Below are positions 17,706-25,497 of a stretch of DNA of 33,072 nt, one piece after another. A model generated the notes under the pieces. That model searched no databases, was not told where the DNA came from, and worked only from the letters and a program-made list of their open reading frames with translations. Both the position numbers and the translations under genes were made by a program. The first letter of the stretch is position 1. Each line of letters starts with the position of its first letter. This DNA comes from JALQUL01 sp964556425 (GTDB lineage Bacteria > Pseudomonadota > Gammaproteobacteria > Burkholderiales > Burkholderiaceae_C): contig CAZKWC010000031.1 in NCBI GenBank assembly GCA_964556425.1, forward strand, positions 1 through 33,072, read 5' to 3'.

Positions 17706-18440
17706 ATGACTCTCTCGCCTCTACTTCTTTGGTTCACCAGAATTGGCAGTTTTTTGATATGGTTGCTAGTCGGATTTAGTCTTGTCTTTTGGTTTTTACG
17801 TGGCCTTGGAAACTCTTCTCAAAAATCTACCAATATTCCAGTCATCAACCAGCAGTCTATCTTTACTCTTGATTCTATGCAAAGAGCATTAGGAGTGAAC
17901 AATTCATCCAGTGAAACCTCCGATTCAGTGGCACCCGATACGCTATCAGACCGTATTCGTTTAATGGGGGTTCTGGCGTTTAACACCGGTACTGGGGCAG
18001 CTCTTTTATCGATTGACCAAGAAAGCGCTAACCCCTATAAATTAGGTGAAGAAGTAGTAGATGGCTGGAAACTACAATCTATTAACTCTAGGCATATTAC
18101 TTTAGTCGCCCAAGCCGATACTTCACAAACTAAAATTATAGAATTACCAGAGCCCAGCTCACGCTCTAATATTGCAGAAGAAGAAAACGGTAACCCCGAT
18201 ACGAATGCTAACAATATCAGAAAAAACCTACTCAAAAATAGCACAAAGCCTTTGCCCAACAATCCAAATCAATTTAACCAAATTAATCAATTTAACCAAA
18301 ATCAGATTGGACACAATGGTGGCGTTGCCAATGCTGGTAACGGAATTGATCCCAATGCAGCTAACCCAGTTATCAACGCCAATCCCAACCGTACTACTAA
18401 TAGCACCAATCCAGACCCAATTTTAGTAAGCCCCCAATAA
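17706..18440 (+). CDS. gspC: Type II secretion protein GspC with Asn-rich tail, no PDZ
   Basis: 244 residues. A single membrane helix (about 12-33) is followed by the homology region that contacts GspD, around 85-155: RIRLMGVLAFNTGTGAALLSIDQ and the YKLGEEVVDGWKLQSINSRHITL strand set. After that there is no PDZ domain. Instead about 80 residues are a low-complexity tail dominated by Asn, Gln, Pro and Thr, including a short repeat of NQFNQ. Divergent from gspG. GspC links the inner-membrane platform to the secretin. Type IV pilus PilP-like alternatives are unlikely given the gsp context. Confidence 0.85.
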   Translation: MTLSPLLLWFTRIGSFLIWLLVGFSLVFWFLRGLGNSSQKSTNIPVINQQSIFTLDSMQRALGVNNSSSETSDSVAPDTLSDRIRLMGVLAFNTGTGAALLSIDQESANPYKLGEEVVDGWKLQSINSRHITLVAQADTSQTKIIELPEPSSRSNIAEEENGNPDTNANNIRKNLLKNSTKPLPNNPNQFNQINQFNQNQIGHNGGVANAGNGIDPNAANPVINANPNRTTNSTNPDPILVSPQ

Positions 18441-18491
18441 TTTTTGGTGGTGATTTTGGGTTGCTGGGTAGACTGCGTACACTAACAGAAG

Positions 18492-19616
18492 TTAAATTTG
18501 GCTAGGCAAGTCAATTGAAGCATTATTTTTTATGGCACTAAAGCGAATATTACCTTGTGCATCTTGCTGTCGTTCTAATGCACCCTTGTGCCATAAATAA
18601 TGCAAATGAGCGACGGCCTCACCTAATGCAAAAGTAGTCTGATGAAAATCGAGCTCTCTTTTAAATAAGACGGCAATCGCCTCGACTGCATTGAGTGGTT
18701 TTATTTGACAAGCCACTAACAACTCCTCTAGACGTTCTTGATGATGATCATGTAATTGTTGAATACGAGTAACTAGGCCTGTAAAAGGCTTGCCGTGAGA
18801 AGGCAAAGTAAGAGTTGAATCGGCACAGGCTCTAAATAAATCAATTGAGTATAAAAATAAAGCCAAAGGATTAGCCAGTGGCTCGCTATCGTAAACACTT
18901 ACATTGGTTGATATTCTGGGTAAAACCATATCTCCACTAATTAAAATTTGACTTATCTCGCAATATAAAGCCATATGTTCTGGGGCGTGTCCAAAGCCGC
19001 TAATCAACTTCCAACTCCGTGTGGGTGATTGCTCGGTACCAAGACCAATGCTTATCTTTTGACCATCTAACAATCTTTGGTATTGCTTGGGCACACTGGG
19101 TACCAAACTCGAATAATAATGAACTCTGGCTTTTATTTTTTCAGTGTCTTGTGCAGACACAATTCCATGTTGATAAAAAAATAATGCCGCTCCATCACCA
19201 CCAAAGGAGGTTTGGTCTTGGCAGGCCAACCGGGCTACATGGTAGTCAAGGCCACTCATTAACAAGGGGGCGTTAAAACGCTGGCAGATCCAATCGGCTA
19301 AACCGATATGGTCGGGATGCATATGAGTGACAATTACCCTTAAAATAGGTAACCCCTCTAATTCATTGGCAAAAATTTGCTCCCATAAGACTTTGACCTT
19401 ATCTTGGTGAATTCCGCAATCAATTAAGGTCCAGCCCGTTACCAATTGACCTTGTTGCATGATGGCATCTTTGAGCAACCATAAATTGATATGATCTAGT
19501 GCAAACGGTAGTGGCATTCGAACCCATTTAATGCCTGGAGCTACCTCTAATGTTTGCCCTGGGCCCACCAAAGTGTCGTTAAATGGGTAATTTAGTTGCT
19601 GTTCTAATAAATTCAT
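18492..19616 (-). CDS. Metallo-beta-lactamase-fold hydrolase, divergent from liuR
   Basis: 374 residues. Metal-binding motif THMHPDHIG gives His98, His100, Asp102 and His103; the further ligands are His210, Asp229 and His274 (PSHGKP), so both metal sites are complete. The last 90 residues look like the winged-helix extension found in LACTB2/glyoxalase-II-like members. It likely hydrolyses a thioester, phosphoester or lactone; the substrate is unknown. The ATG lies 17 bases from the palindrome at 19634-19653, which is shared with liuR and the liuA operon. That points to a role in branched-chain or acyl-CoA metabolism. The gene is convergent with gspC (51 bases). Confidence 0.88.
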   Translation of the reverse strand: MNLLEQQLNYPFNDTLVGPGQTLEVAPGIKWVRMPLPFALDHINLWLLKDAIMQQGQLVTGWTLIDCGIHQDKVKVLWEQIFANELEGLPILRVIVTHMHPDHIGLADWICQRFNAPLLMSGLDYHVARLACQDQTSFGGDGAALFFYQHGIVSAQDTEKIKARVHYYSSLVPSVPKQYQRLLDGQKISIGLGTEQSPTRSWKLISGFGHAPEHMALYCEISQILISGDMVLPRISTNVSVYDSEPLANPLALFLYSIDLFRACADSTLTLPSHGKPFTGLVTRIQQLHDHHQERLEELLVACQIKPLNAVEAIAVLFKRELDFHQTTFALGEAVAHLHYLWHKGALERQQDAQGNIRFSAIKNNASIDLPSQI

Positions 19617-19632
19617 TGGAGTTTTAATCTGT

Positions 19633-19661
19633 TTGACGTTTACGTAAACGTCATATATAGC
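19633..19661 (+). promoter_or_regulatory. LiuR-type palindrome between MBL gene and liuR
   Basis: Bases 19634-19653 are a perfect 20-bp palindrome, TGACGTTTACGTAAACGTCA. On the plus strand TTGACG (19633-19638) with TATAGC (19656-19661), 17 bases apart, forms a promoter reading into liuR. A promoter for the MBL gene on the other strand is not obvious; the palindrome would lie close to its start. The same 20 bases form the core of the 24-bp site at 6737-6760. LiuR autoregulation is the simplest reading. Confidence 0.8.
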
Positions 19662-19720
19662 TATTATTGTCCATAGTAATTTGCTTGTGTTTTTTTATCT
19701 GTCACCTCTGTTTAATTTTT

Positions 19721-20131
19721 ATGGCCATCACCTACAGTATTAGCGACCTTGCTCGGGAATTTGACCTGACTACCCGAGCCATTCGATTTTATGAAGATAT
19801 GGGCCTTTTATCGCCACAGCGTACAGGTTCAGGTGGTCGCAATCGGGTTTACAGCGCCAGAGACCGCACTCGCCTCAAACTCACCTTGCGTGGCAAACGC
19901 TTAGGTTTGTCATTAACAGAAGCCAAGGCTTTAATTGACATGTATGACAGTCCCAAAGACACAGGACCACAACTAGAAAAGTTTTTACAGGTCTTAAGTA
20001 GCCATAGACAGGCGCTTGAATCGCAGCTAGCTGAATTAACCGCTAATGTAGAGGAAGTCAAAGCGCATGAAAAAGAAACCCGAGAATTATTACTTCAAAT
20101 TAACCAACACGAATCAAGCGAGATTAGTTAA
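19721..20131 (+). CDS. liuR: LiuR-like MerR-family regulator
   Basis: 136 residues from the ATG at 19721; an upstream ATG at 19667 adds a hydrophobic stretch unlike the family and is rejected. The N-terminal winged-helix domain reads YSISDLAREFDLTTRAIRFYEDMGLLSP, and the second part contains RDRTRLKLTLRGKRLGLSLTEAKALIDMYDSP, the pattern of the LiuR subgroup. A C-terminal coiled coil (about 80-130) makes the dimer; no cysteine metal-binding loop of MerR/CueR type is present. No good Shine-Dalgarno precedes the start. LiuR is known in proteobacteria as a regulator of leucine and isovalerate genes; the palindromes fit this. The link to the liuA operon 13 kb away is inferred. Confidence 0.88.
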   Translation: MAITYSISDLAREFDLTTRAIRFYEDMGLLSPQRTGSGGRNRVYSARDRTRLKLTLRGKRLGLSLTEAKALIDMYDSPKDTGPQLEKFLQVLSSHRQALESQLAELTANVEEVKAHEKETRELLLQINQHESSEIS

Positions 20132-20137
20132 GCAGTT

Positions 20138-20190
20138 GAAGTAAGGAATGAGGTCAAGCAATAATGCTGTACCTCATTTGAATTTACTTC
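20138..20190. terminator. Interrupted stem-loop between convergent liuR and yigZ
   Basis: Seven pairs (20138-20144 with 20184-20190) and eight pairs (20147-20154 with 20171-20178) form a stem with an internal loop around a 16-base loop. It reaches the yigZ stop codon. No T-run follows on either strand, so I hold it as a possible transcript-end structure only. Confidence 0.35.
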
Positions 20191-20792
20191 AGTTCATCTG
20201 AACCTATTGTTTCTACCCAAACGGCTTTACCTTGACTTATTTCGTTGACTTGTTTTTCAAGTTCGGCTTGTTGATCTTGGGCTAACTCAACAGTAAAACT
20301 AACATAATCAAAATGCTCTACCTGAATTAATTCAGCACTCAATTGTTGGCACAAGCGCCTTATGCTCCCTTCAAGGGCATATTGAACTTGAAAACTGAGT
20401 TGCACTTTTTTTCTGAGCGGGATTTTTTCGGCCTTCGCCAATGCTTGCACAACGGTATCGGTGTAGGCTCTTACCAAGCCACCCGCGCCCAATGGAATGC
20501 CACCATAATACCGAATAGCAACTGCCAATACACCTTCTAAGTCATGGTGACGTAGCACCTCTAACATTGGCCGCCCTGCTGTGCCGCCGGGTTCACCATC
20601 ATCTACAGCAGCCGAATGACCACCAGCTAATAAGGCCCAACACACATGTGTGGCACTAGGATGTTGTTGCCAAATTTCATGCACTATTTTTTGTGCTTCC
20701 TCGCGACCACTAACCGGCGTAATTAAACCAATAAAACGACTTTTCTTGATCACAAAATCGCTATGAACTGCTGAAGAAAGTGTGTAGTGCAT
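20184..20792 (-). CDS. yigZ: YigZ/IMPACT family protein
   Basis: 202 residues, normal for the family. The conserved N-terminal signature is present: DDGEPGGTAGRPM near 65-77 and RYYGGIPLGAGGLVRAYTDTV near 93-113, then the ferredoxin-like C-terminal domain (about 130-200). YigZ has been linked to RNA binding and to stress or translation control; the biochemical role is not well defined. It is convergent with liuR (52 bases). No Shine-Dalgarno is clear before its ATG; a candidate sRNA terminator stands 50 bases upstream. Confidence 0.92.
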   Translation of the reverse strand: MHYTLSSAVHSDFVIKKSRFIGLITPVSGREEAQKIVHEIWQQHPSATHVCWALLAGGHSAAVDDGEPGGTAGRPMLEVLRHHDLEGVLAVAIRYYGGIPLGAGGLVRAYTDTVVQALAKAEKIPLRKKVQLSFQVQYALEGSIRRLCQQLSAELIQVEHFDYVSFTVELAQDQQAELEKQVNEISQGKAVWVETIGSDELK

Positions 20793-20836
20793 ACAAAAAT
20801 ATAAATACCAAGCTTGACAATTAAAGTCGCCTCGAA

Positions 20837-20908
20837 AATAAAAAACCCGACTGCACCTAAGGTGCGTCGGGTTTCTGCGGTACAGCCTCTTGTTTGTCTC
20901 CCACCATC
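20837..20908 (-). ncRNA. Candidate small RNA upstream of yigZ
   Basis: A -10-like TATAAA (20912-20917, minus strand) lies 4-7 bases before a stretch with a 5' single-stranded GGAUGGUGGGAGACAAACAAG and a strong terminator hairpin (20843-20874). The expected transcript is about 70 nt. No open reading frame of credible length occupies it; a 16-codon frame (ATGGTGGGA start, stop TAG within the hairpin loop) exists but has no homologue I know. The -35 is weak (TTTCAG, 19-base spacing). The GGGAGAC stretch is complementary to the second candidate RNA at 29628-29721. It could instead be a yigZ leader terminator. Confidence 0.35.
20843..20874 (-). terminator. Strong intrinsic terminator upstream of yigZ
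   Basis: Nine pairs (20843-20851 with 20866-20874), one bulged T and five more pairs (20853-20857 with 20861-20865) around a TAA loop. On the minus strand the hairpin is followed by TTTTTTATTTT. It cannot end an annotated gene, because yigZ lies downstream of it on that strand. Confidence 0.8.
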
Positions 20909-21015
20909 CGCTTTATATTGCAACGTATTGTAAAAGCTGAAACCCCTCAATTGTATGGGTATTTACCATAGGTTTATAACAATTGGATCACCAAATTTAT
21001 TTTTTTGAAAATAAT

Positions 21016-21048
21016 TTTATTCATAATTTATTCATTATTTATTCATTA
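21016..21048. repeat. Three tandem 11-bp units next to the assembly gap
   Basis: TTTATTCATAA followed by two copies of TTTATTCATTA. Two of the units occur again right of the gap at 21182-21203. The period of 11 is close to one DNA turn. It may have stopped the assembly. Confidence 0.85.
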
Positions 21049-21080
21049 TTGCTAGTCATAGAATTTAGTTTTTACTCTAC

Positions 21081-21180
21081 NNNNNNNNNNNNNNNNNNNN
21101 NNNNNNNNNNNNNNNNNNNNNNNNNNNNNNNNNNNNNNNNNNNNNNNNNNNNNNNNNNNNNNNNNNNNNNNNNNNNNNNN
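21081..21180. other. Assembly gap (100 N) flanked by a 55-base identical sequence
   Basis: Exactly 100 Ns. The 55 bases before it (21026-21080) equal the 55 bases after it (21181-21235). This is what an unmerged de Bruijn contig overlap with k of 55 would leave. The real sequence may simply have one copy, so coordinates right of this point are likely about 155 bases too high, or a few more tandem units are missing. No gene is broken by it. The stretch 21236-21458 holds no gene either. Confidence 0.9.
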
Positions 21181-21458
21181 ATTTATTCATTATTTATTCA
21201 TTATTGCTAGTCATAGAATTTAGTTTTTACTCTACATTTGATAAAACAGTTACTTCTATTGCAATAAAGGTAATTTGAAGGTTTGAAGGTGATGCATCAA
21301 CATAAACAGCTCATCAAATATACATACCAGAGCCGTTGTTTGTCTTATGATGGGATTTTAAAATTTTCATGACAGCGAGTTTCGTATTTTGCTAATTTTT
21401 GCTTCAAAATACGAATTATAAAAAATGTGCTCTCTACAACAAGGTTTTTATTTGACTC

Positions 21459-22685
21459 ATGGCAGCCTATCAATTTCAAGCACTCGACGAAGACGGAAAA
21501 AATCGTACTGGAGTCATCGACTCTGAAAGCGTCAAAACAGCGCGCGCCATGCTACGGCAACAAAATTTAATCCCTATTTCGGTTGAGTTATTTAGCCAAG
21601 AACCAAAATCATCACAAAGTGTTCTACAACGCGATATTTTTAATAGCAAAGTTTTTAACAGCTCTAGATTAAGTGTTTTTACGAGGCAATTAGCTGGTTT
21701 GGTGTCCTCCGGTTTACCTATTGAAAGAGCGCTTGCAGCATTGGCTGAAGACGCTGGCGAGCCTAAACAAAGCAACTTAATTTCAGCATTAAGGGCTGAA
21801 GTCAATGCAGGTAGTAGTTTTGCTAAGGCATTGGCTCTGTATCCACGAGAGTTTCCAGATGTCTTTACTGCAGTGATTGCTTCTGGCGAACAAAGTGGTA
21901 GTTTAGGTGAGGTGCTCGAGCGTTTGGCCGATGAACAAGAGGACCAAATAGCATTAACTGCAAAACTCACTGCTGCGGCTTTGTATCCAGCCATTGTTTC
22001 TTGTATTGCGATAGTAATTGTTTTGTTTTTATTAAGTTATGTCGTACCGCAAGTAGCAAGTGTGTTTGCCAGCAGTAAAAAAGCTTTGCCCTTACTCACG
22101 ACTATTATGCTTACGGTAAGTGACTTAGTGAGAAATTACGGTCTTTATTTACTCATTGTTTTAGTAGTTATTGTCTTAATCTTTCGTCAACTATTAAAAA
22201 AACCATTATTTAGAATTCAATTTGATAGTTATTGGTTAACTTTACCAATACTGGGCAAATTAGCCAAGTCATATAACGGTGCCAAATTTAGTAGTACCTT
22301 ATCTATGCTGAGCAATGCCGGTGTACCCATTTTAAAAGGCATGCAAACAGCAGCCAATACGCTTAGTAATCATGCTATGCGAGCCGACATTGAAGATGCC
22401 ATTATTATGGTTAGAGAAGGAGCTTCATTGGCACAGGCTTTAAGCCAGAAAAAACGTTTTCCTGGCTTAGTCGCAATGTTTGCAAGGCTAGGCGAACAAA
22501 CTGGTCAGCTACCCCTTATGTTGGGGCGCTGTGGCAAACAACTGAACACCGAAGTCCAAAGACGAGCCATGGGCTTAGCTACTATTCTTGAACCTTTGCT
22601 GATTGTAGCAATGGGCATTATGGTCATGCTGATTGTGCTTGCCGTTTTAATGCCTATTATTCAATTGAATCAGTTGGTGAGATAG
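21459..22685 (+). CDS. gspF: Type II secretion inner-membrane protein GspF
   Basis: Polytopic platform protein, 408 residues, the expected length. Two GspF repeats are visible: FTRQLAGLVSSGLPIERALAAL (74-95) and FSSTLSMLSNAGVPILKGMQTAA in the second half, each followed by a membrane helix (about 174-197 and 226-244; third at about 378-402). In most T2SS loci it follows gspE; here it lies 12 kb from gspE on the opposite strand, with the MBL-liuR-yigZ group in between. No good ribosome site is near the ATG. Confidence 0.96.
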   Translation: MAAYQFQALDEDGKNRTGVIDSESVKTARAMLRQQNLIPISVELFSQEPKSSQSVLQRDIFNSKVFNSSRLSVFTRQLAGLVSSGLPIERALAALAEDAGEPKQSNLISALRAEVNAGSSFAKALALYPREFPDVFTAVIASGEQSGSLGEVLERLADEQEDQIALTAKLTAAALYPAIVSCIAIVIVLFLLSYVVPQVASVFASSKKALPLLTTIMLTVSDLVRNYGLYLLIVLVVIVLIFRQLLKKPLFRIQFDSYWLTLPILGKLAKSYNGAKFSSTLSMLSNAGVPILKGMQTAANTLSNHAMRADIEDAIIMVREGASLAQALSQKKRFPGLVAMFARLGEQTGQLPLMLGRCGKQLNTEVQRRAMGLATILEPLLIVAMGIMVMLIVLAVLMPIIQLNQLVR

Positions 22686-22777
22686 GATTAAGGTTAGCGA
22701 TAAAATTCAGACTCAACTTGATGAGCAAAAATACGCCTAAGGCTTGGCAATATGGCCCATTTTTTAAAGTCTATTTT

Positions 22778-23272
22778 TTAACTAGTCAATTCATTTTCTG
22801 CCTTGTAATGACCCGATTTACCACCTTGTTTTTCAAGCAGGTAAATTTGGTTCATACACATCGCTTTATCTACCGCTTTACACATATCGTAAATCGTTAA
22901 TAAACCGACTTGCACCGCAGTTAAGGCTTCCATTTCTACACCAGTTTGCCCTACTGTTTCTACTTGAGCAATACATGTCACTAAAGGCGGTTGTATTTGA
23001 ATTTCAAAATCAACTTTTACTCTTGTAATGGCTAAAGGATGACACAAAGGAATTAACTCACTGGTTTTTTTTGCCGCCATAATGGCTGCTAAGCGAGCCG
23101 TACCAATGACATCGCCTTTTTTAGCTTGGCCTTGTTGAATCATAGCCAAAGTCTCTGGTTTCATTTCAATATTGCCACGGGCAATCGCTACTCTGTGAGT
23201 ATTGGCTTTCGCCGAAACATCCACCATATGGGCATTGCCTTGGGCATCAAAATGGGTCAAACTGTTTGTCAT
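22778..23272 (-). CDS. moaC: Cyclic pyranopterin monophosphate synthase MoaC
   Basis: 164 residues from the ATG at 23272, chosen because AGGA lies 8 bases upstream; the ATG at 23281 sits right on that site. MoaC converts the GTP-derived cyclic intermediate to cyclic pyranopterin monophosphate in molybdenum cofactor synthesis. Conserved stretches KKGDVIGTARLAAIMAAKKT, LIPLCHPL (His near 78), QTGVEMEALTAV and LLTIYDMCKAVDKAM carry the active-site residues. It is convergent with gspF (92 bases between) and divergent from the M48 protease gene (102 bases from this start). No other moa gene is in the window. Confidence 0.96.
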   Translation of the reverse strand: MTNSLTHFDAQGNAHMVDVSAKANTHRVAIARGNIEMKPETLAMIQQGQAKKGDVIGTARLAAIMAAKKTSELIPLCHPLAITRVKVDFEIQIQPPLVTCIAQVETVGQTGVEMEALTAVQVGLLTIYDMCKAVDKAMCMNQIYLLEKQGGKSGHYKAENELTS

Positions 23273-23374
23273 TATTTTCATCCTGTCACAATATTTTTTA
23301 GATTAATCGACATCATATAAGTTAAACCTACGATTATCTATGTGTTTTGAATTTTAACTTTCCACTTATTTGAT

Positions 23375-25141
23375 ATGCAATTAAAGAAACTCGATCTTGC
23401 TCTGTTATTGACTGGTTTATTTATTTTTTTAAGCCCTTATCAAGTGGCTTTTGCAGTGAACACTGAGACAACTCAGGCAAACGAAAAAATTATTTTAGAT
23501 ACCAATAACAACAATAAGAATCAAAAGACAGCTAATAAAGTTAACTTATCTCAATTAGATGTAGGAGAGGCGGGTGAATGGACACTGGCAGAAGAGCGAA
23601 AAATAGGCGATGAAATTGCCCTAGAAATCTACCAAGACCCCGATTTATTAGATGACCCTATTTTGTCTGAATACGTAAAAGCCATAGGGGCTCAACTTAT
23701 TAATACGGCTGTTATTCAAAAAAAAATCAGCCCAGAAATGTTTAATCAATTTGCATGGCAATTTTTCATAAGCAAAGACAAATCAATTAACGCATTTGCT
23801 CTACCAGGAGGATATTTTGGTGTCCATCTTGGGCTAATTAGCATGACACAATCTCGTGATGAGTTAGCCTCTGTATTGGCCCATGAAATTAGTCATGTGT
23901 CACAACGGCATATTTCCAGAAATAATGCCAACGAAAAAAAAATGGCTCCTGCCATTATTGGAGCCATGATTTTAGGTGCCATTTTAAGTTCAAAAAGTGA
24001 GGGGGCAAGCCAAGCTACTATTACAGGGGCTCAAGCTTTAGGTGTTCAGTCACAGCTTAATTATTCAAGAGATATGGAGCGCGAGTCTGACCGATTTGGT
24101 TACGCTTTGTTAAAAGAAGCAGGCTTTAATGCCAGTAGTTTTGGCACCATGTTTGAAAAATTACAATATGCCAACCGCCTGGCCGATAGTGGAAATTTTC
24201 CGTATTTAAGAAGCCATCCTTTAACCACCGAGCGAATTGGTGACATGAAGGCCAGGGACTTAAATAATCAAACCATTGATAGCACCTCAACCGTTAGTGC
24301 AACTCCTACTGAGCATCTTAGTAATCGACTAGAGCACAGTTTAATTTCGGCTAGAAGCAAAATTTTCTCTCTTCAGGCCCCAAATAACTACAAAATTTGG
24401 ACTAGTGATATACAAAATGCTAACTTTAATACCTTGCCACTCGAAAAAAAATCACACACTCTTATGCTGGCCGCAGTGCATGCTTTTAAGCAACAACAAT
24501 ATCTTGAGGCAGAACCATTAGCCATGCAGTTGTGGCAATTATTGGGTAAGGGTAGCAATATTACTAATGGTGTGGTACTGCCTATTAGGAGCCAAGATAA
24601 TTTACGAGCCAGCAGAATCGTGGCACTTTTGTTAGCGGATATTCATCTGCAAAAAAATAATCTGGAGTTAGCTGAAAACTGGTTAATGCAATCTGAAAAA
24701 CTCAATACACAAATTCGAGATGACGCTAATTTAAGTAAAGCCTCTGAAATGATTGCAACAGCACAAGGCAAAAATAAACGGCCAGAACTTTTTATAAAAG
24801 CCCAACTAGCCAGCAAAGGAGTTCAAACTGATTTAACGGGCAAGGCTTTATTAAGCTGGCTTGCATTTTTCCCACGAGATGCAGTAGCGTGGCAACATTT
24901 GAGCCGGATTCATGAGTTTCAAAATAACAAATTAGGACAATTAAGAGCACTTGCCGAAATTGAAATGATTTATTTTAATTGGCAAGGTGCTAAAGACCGA
25001 CTCAAGGCGGCACAAAACTGGGCCGATTCGGTTGCTAATTTAAGTAGCCAACAACGGCTAGATTTAGCCATTATTGACTCACGATTCAATAAAGTGGCTC
25101 AATTACTTAGAGAGCACCAACTCAAGAAACCAATTAATTAA
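23375..25141 (+). CDS. bepA: BepA-like periplasmic M48 metalloprotease with TPR region
   Basis: 588 residues with an N-terminal signal peptide (about 1-27). The M48 domain has HEISH (His170, Glu171, His174), third ligand Glu237 in MERESDRFG, and HPLTTERIGD at 281-290. The C-terminal 250 residues are helical repeats of TPR type (LEAEPLAMQLW, LELAENWLMQSEKL). BepA-family proteins assist or degrade beta-barrel outer-membrane proteins such as LptD and BamA. An Asn/Lys-rich stretch lies between signal and protease domain. Its last 39 bases overlap the 3' end of the opposite-strand gene. No clear ribosome site precedes the ATG. Confidence 0.9.
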   Translation: MQLKKLDLALLLTGLFIFLSPYQVAFAVNTETTQANEKIILDTNNNNKNQKTANKVNLSQLDVGEAGEWTLAEERKIGDEIALEIYQDPDLLDDPILSEYVKAIGAQLINTAVIQKKISPEMFNQFAWQFFISKDKSINAFALPGGYFGVHLGLISMTQSRDELASVLAHEISHVSQRHISRNNANEKKMAPAIIGAMILGAILSSKSEGASQATITGAQALGVQSQLNYSRDMERESDRFGYALLKEAGFNASSFGTMFEKLQYANRLADSGNFPYLRSHPLTTERIGDMKARDLNNQTIDSTSTVSATPTEHLSNRLEHSLISARSKIFSLQAPNNYKIWTSDIQNANFNTLPLEKKSHTLMLAAVHAFKQQQYLEAEPLAMQLWQLLGKGSNITNGVVLPIRSQDNLRASRIVALLLADIHLQKNNLELAENWLMQSEKLNTQIRDDANLSKASEMIATAQGKNKRPELFIKAQLASKGVQTDLTGKALLSWLAFFPRDAVAWQHLSRIHEFQNNKLGQLRALAEIEMIYFNWQGAKDRLKAAQNWADSVANLSSQQRLDLAIIDSRFNKVAQLLREHQLKKPIN

Positions 25142-25453
25142 TAAACTCAATACTGAATAAAGCAATGAGCCTATTAACGCAGCAATAAAGCCTGTTACGA
25201 GGAAACCATCTAATAAATAGGCTGCAAACCAAAACATTAAGGCATTGATTACAAATATAAATAAACCCATTGTTAAAACCGTTACTGGGAGGGTCAAAAC
25301 CACTAAAAATGGTTTTACTAAACTATTAAGCAAACCTAAGAATGCTGCGGCCCATAAAGCAGTTGCAAAACTAGCAATATGTACATCTGGGTATAACCAT
25401 GCAACCGTTAATAGAGCAACTGCACTCATTAACCATTTGACAATTAATTTCAT
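25103..25453 (-). CDS. Small four-helix membrane protein (phage holin superfamily IV / YvlD type)
   Basis: 116 residues from the ATG at 25453, with GAAAG upstream; MKLIVKWLMSAVALLTVAW is the usual family start. Nearly all of the protein is four membrane helices, with AAFLGLLNSLVKPFLVVLTLPVTVLTMGLFIFVINALMFW as the family core. Despite the holin name, chromosomal members are not linked to phage; function unknown. It lies 44 bases after the DUF3047 gene on the same strand and probably shares its transcript. Its 3' end overlaps the M48 gene tail to tail by 39 bases. Confidence 0.85.
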   Translation of the reverse strand: MKLIVKWLMSAVALLTVAWLYPDVHIASFATALWAAAFLGLLNSLVKPFLVVLTLPVTVLTMGLFIFVINALMFWFAAYLLDGFLVTGFIAALIGSLLYSVLSLLINWFLELVLSK

Positions 25454-25497
25454 TATTTTTCTTTCGTGTGATGCAAGCAAAATTGCCTTTTATTTTT

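Noticed and set aside
19667..19720. Extended start of the MerR regulator
   Set aside because: Adds a hydrophobic stretch foreign to the family; the ATG at 19721 matches the usual start.
20857..20909. 16-codon leader peptide gene ending inside the terminator hairpin
   Set aside because: No biased codon run or known family, so attenuation by translation cannot be supported; kept only as an alternative in the candidate RNA entry.
21016..21048. CRISPR-like repeat
   Set aside because: 11-bp units with no spacers.
20983..21210. Open frame across the N run
   Set aside because: It exists only because unknown bases are translated as X, and its ends are AT-rich repeats.
25103..25453. Phage holin as evidence of a prophage
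   Set aside because: The family name is historical; no phage gene is nearby.
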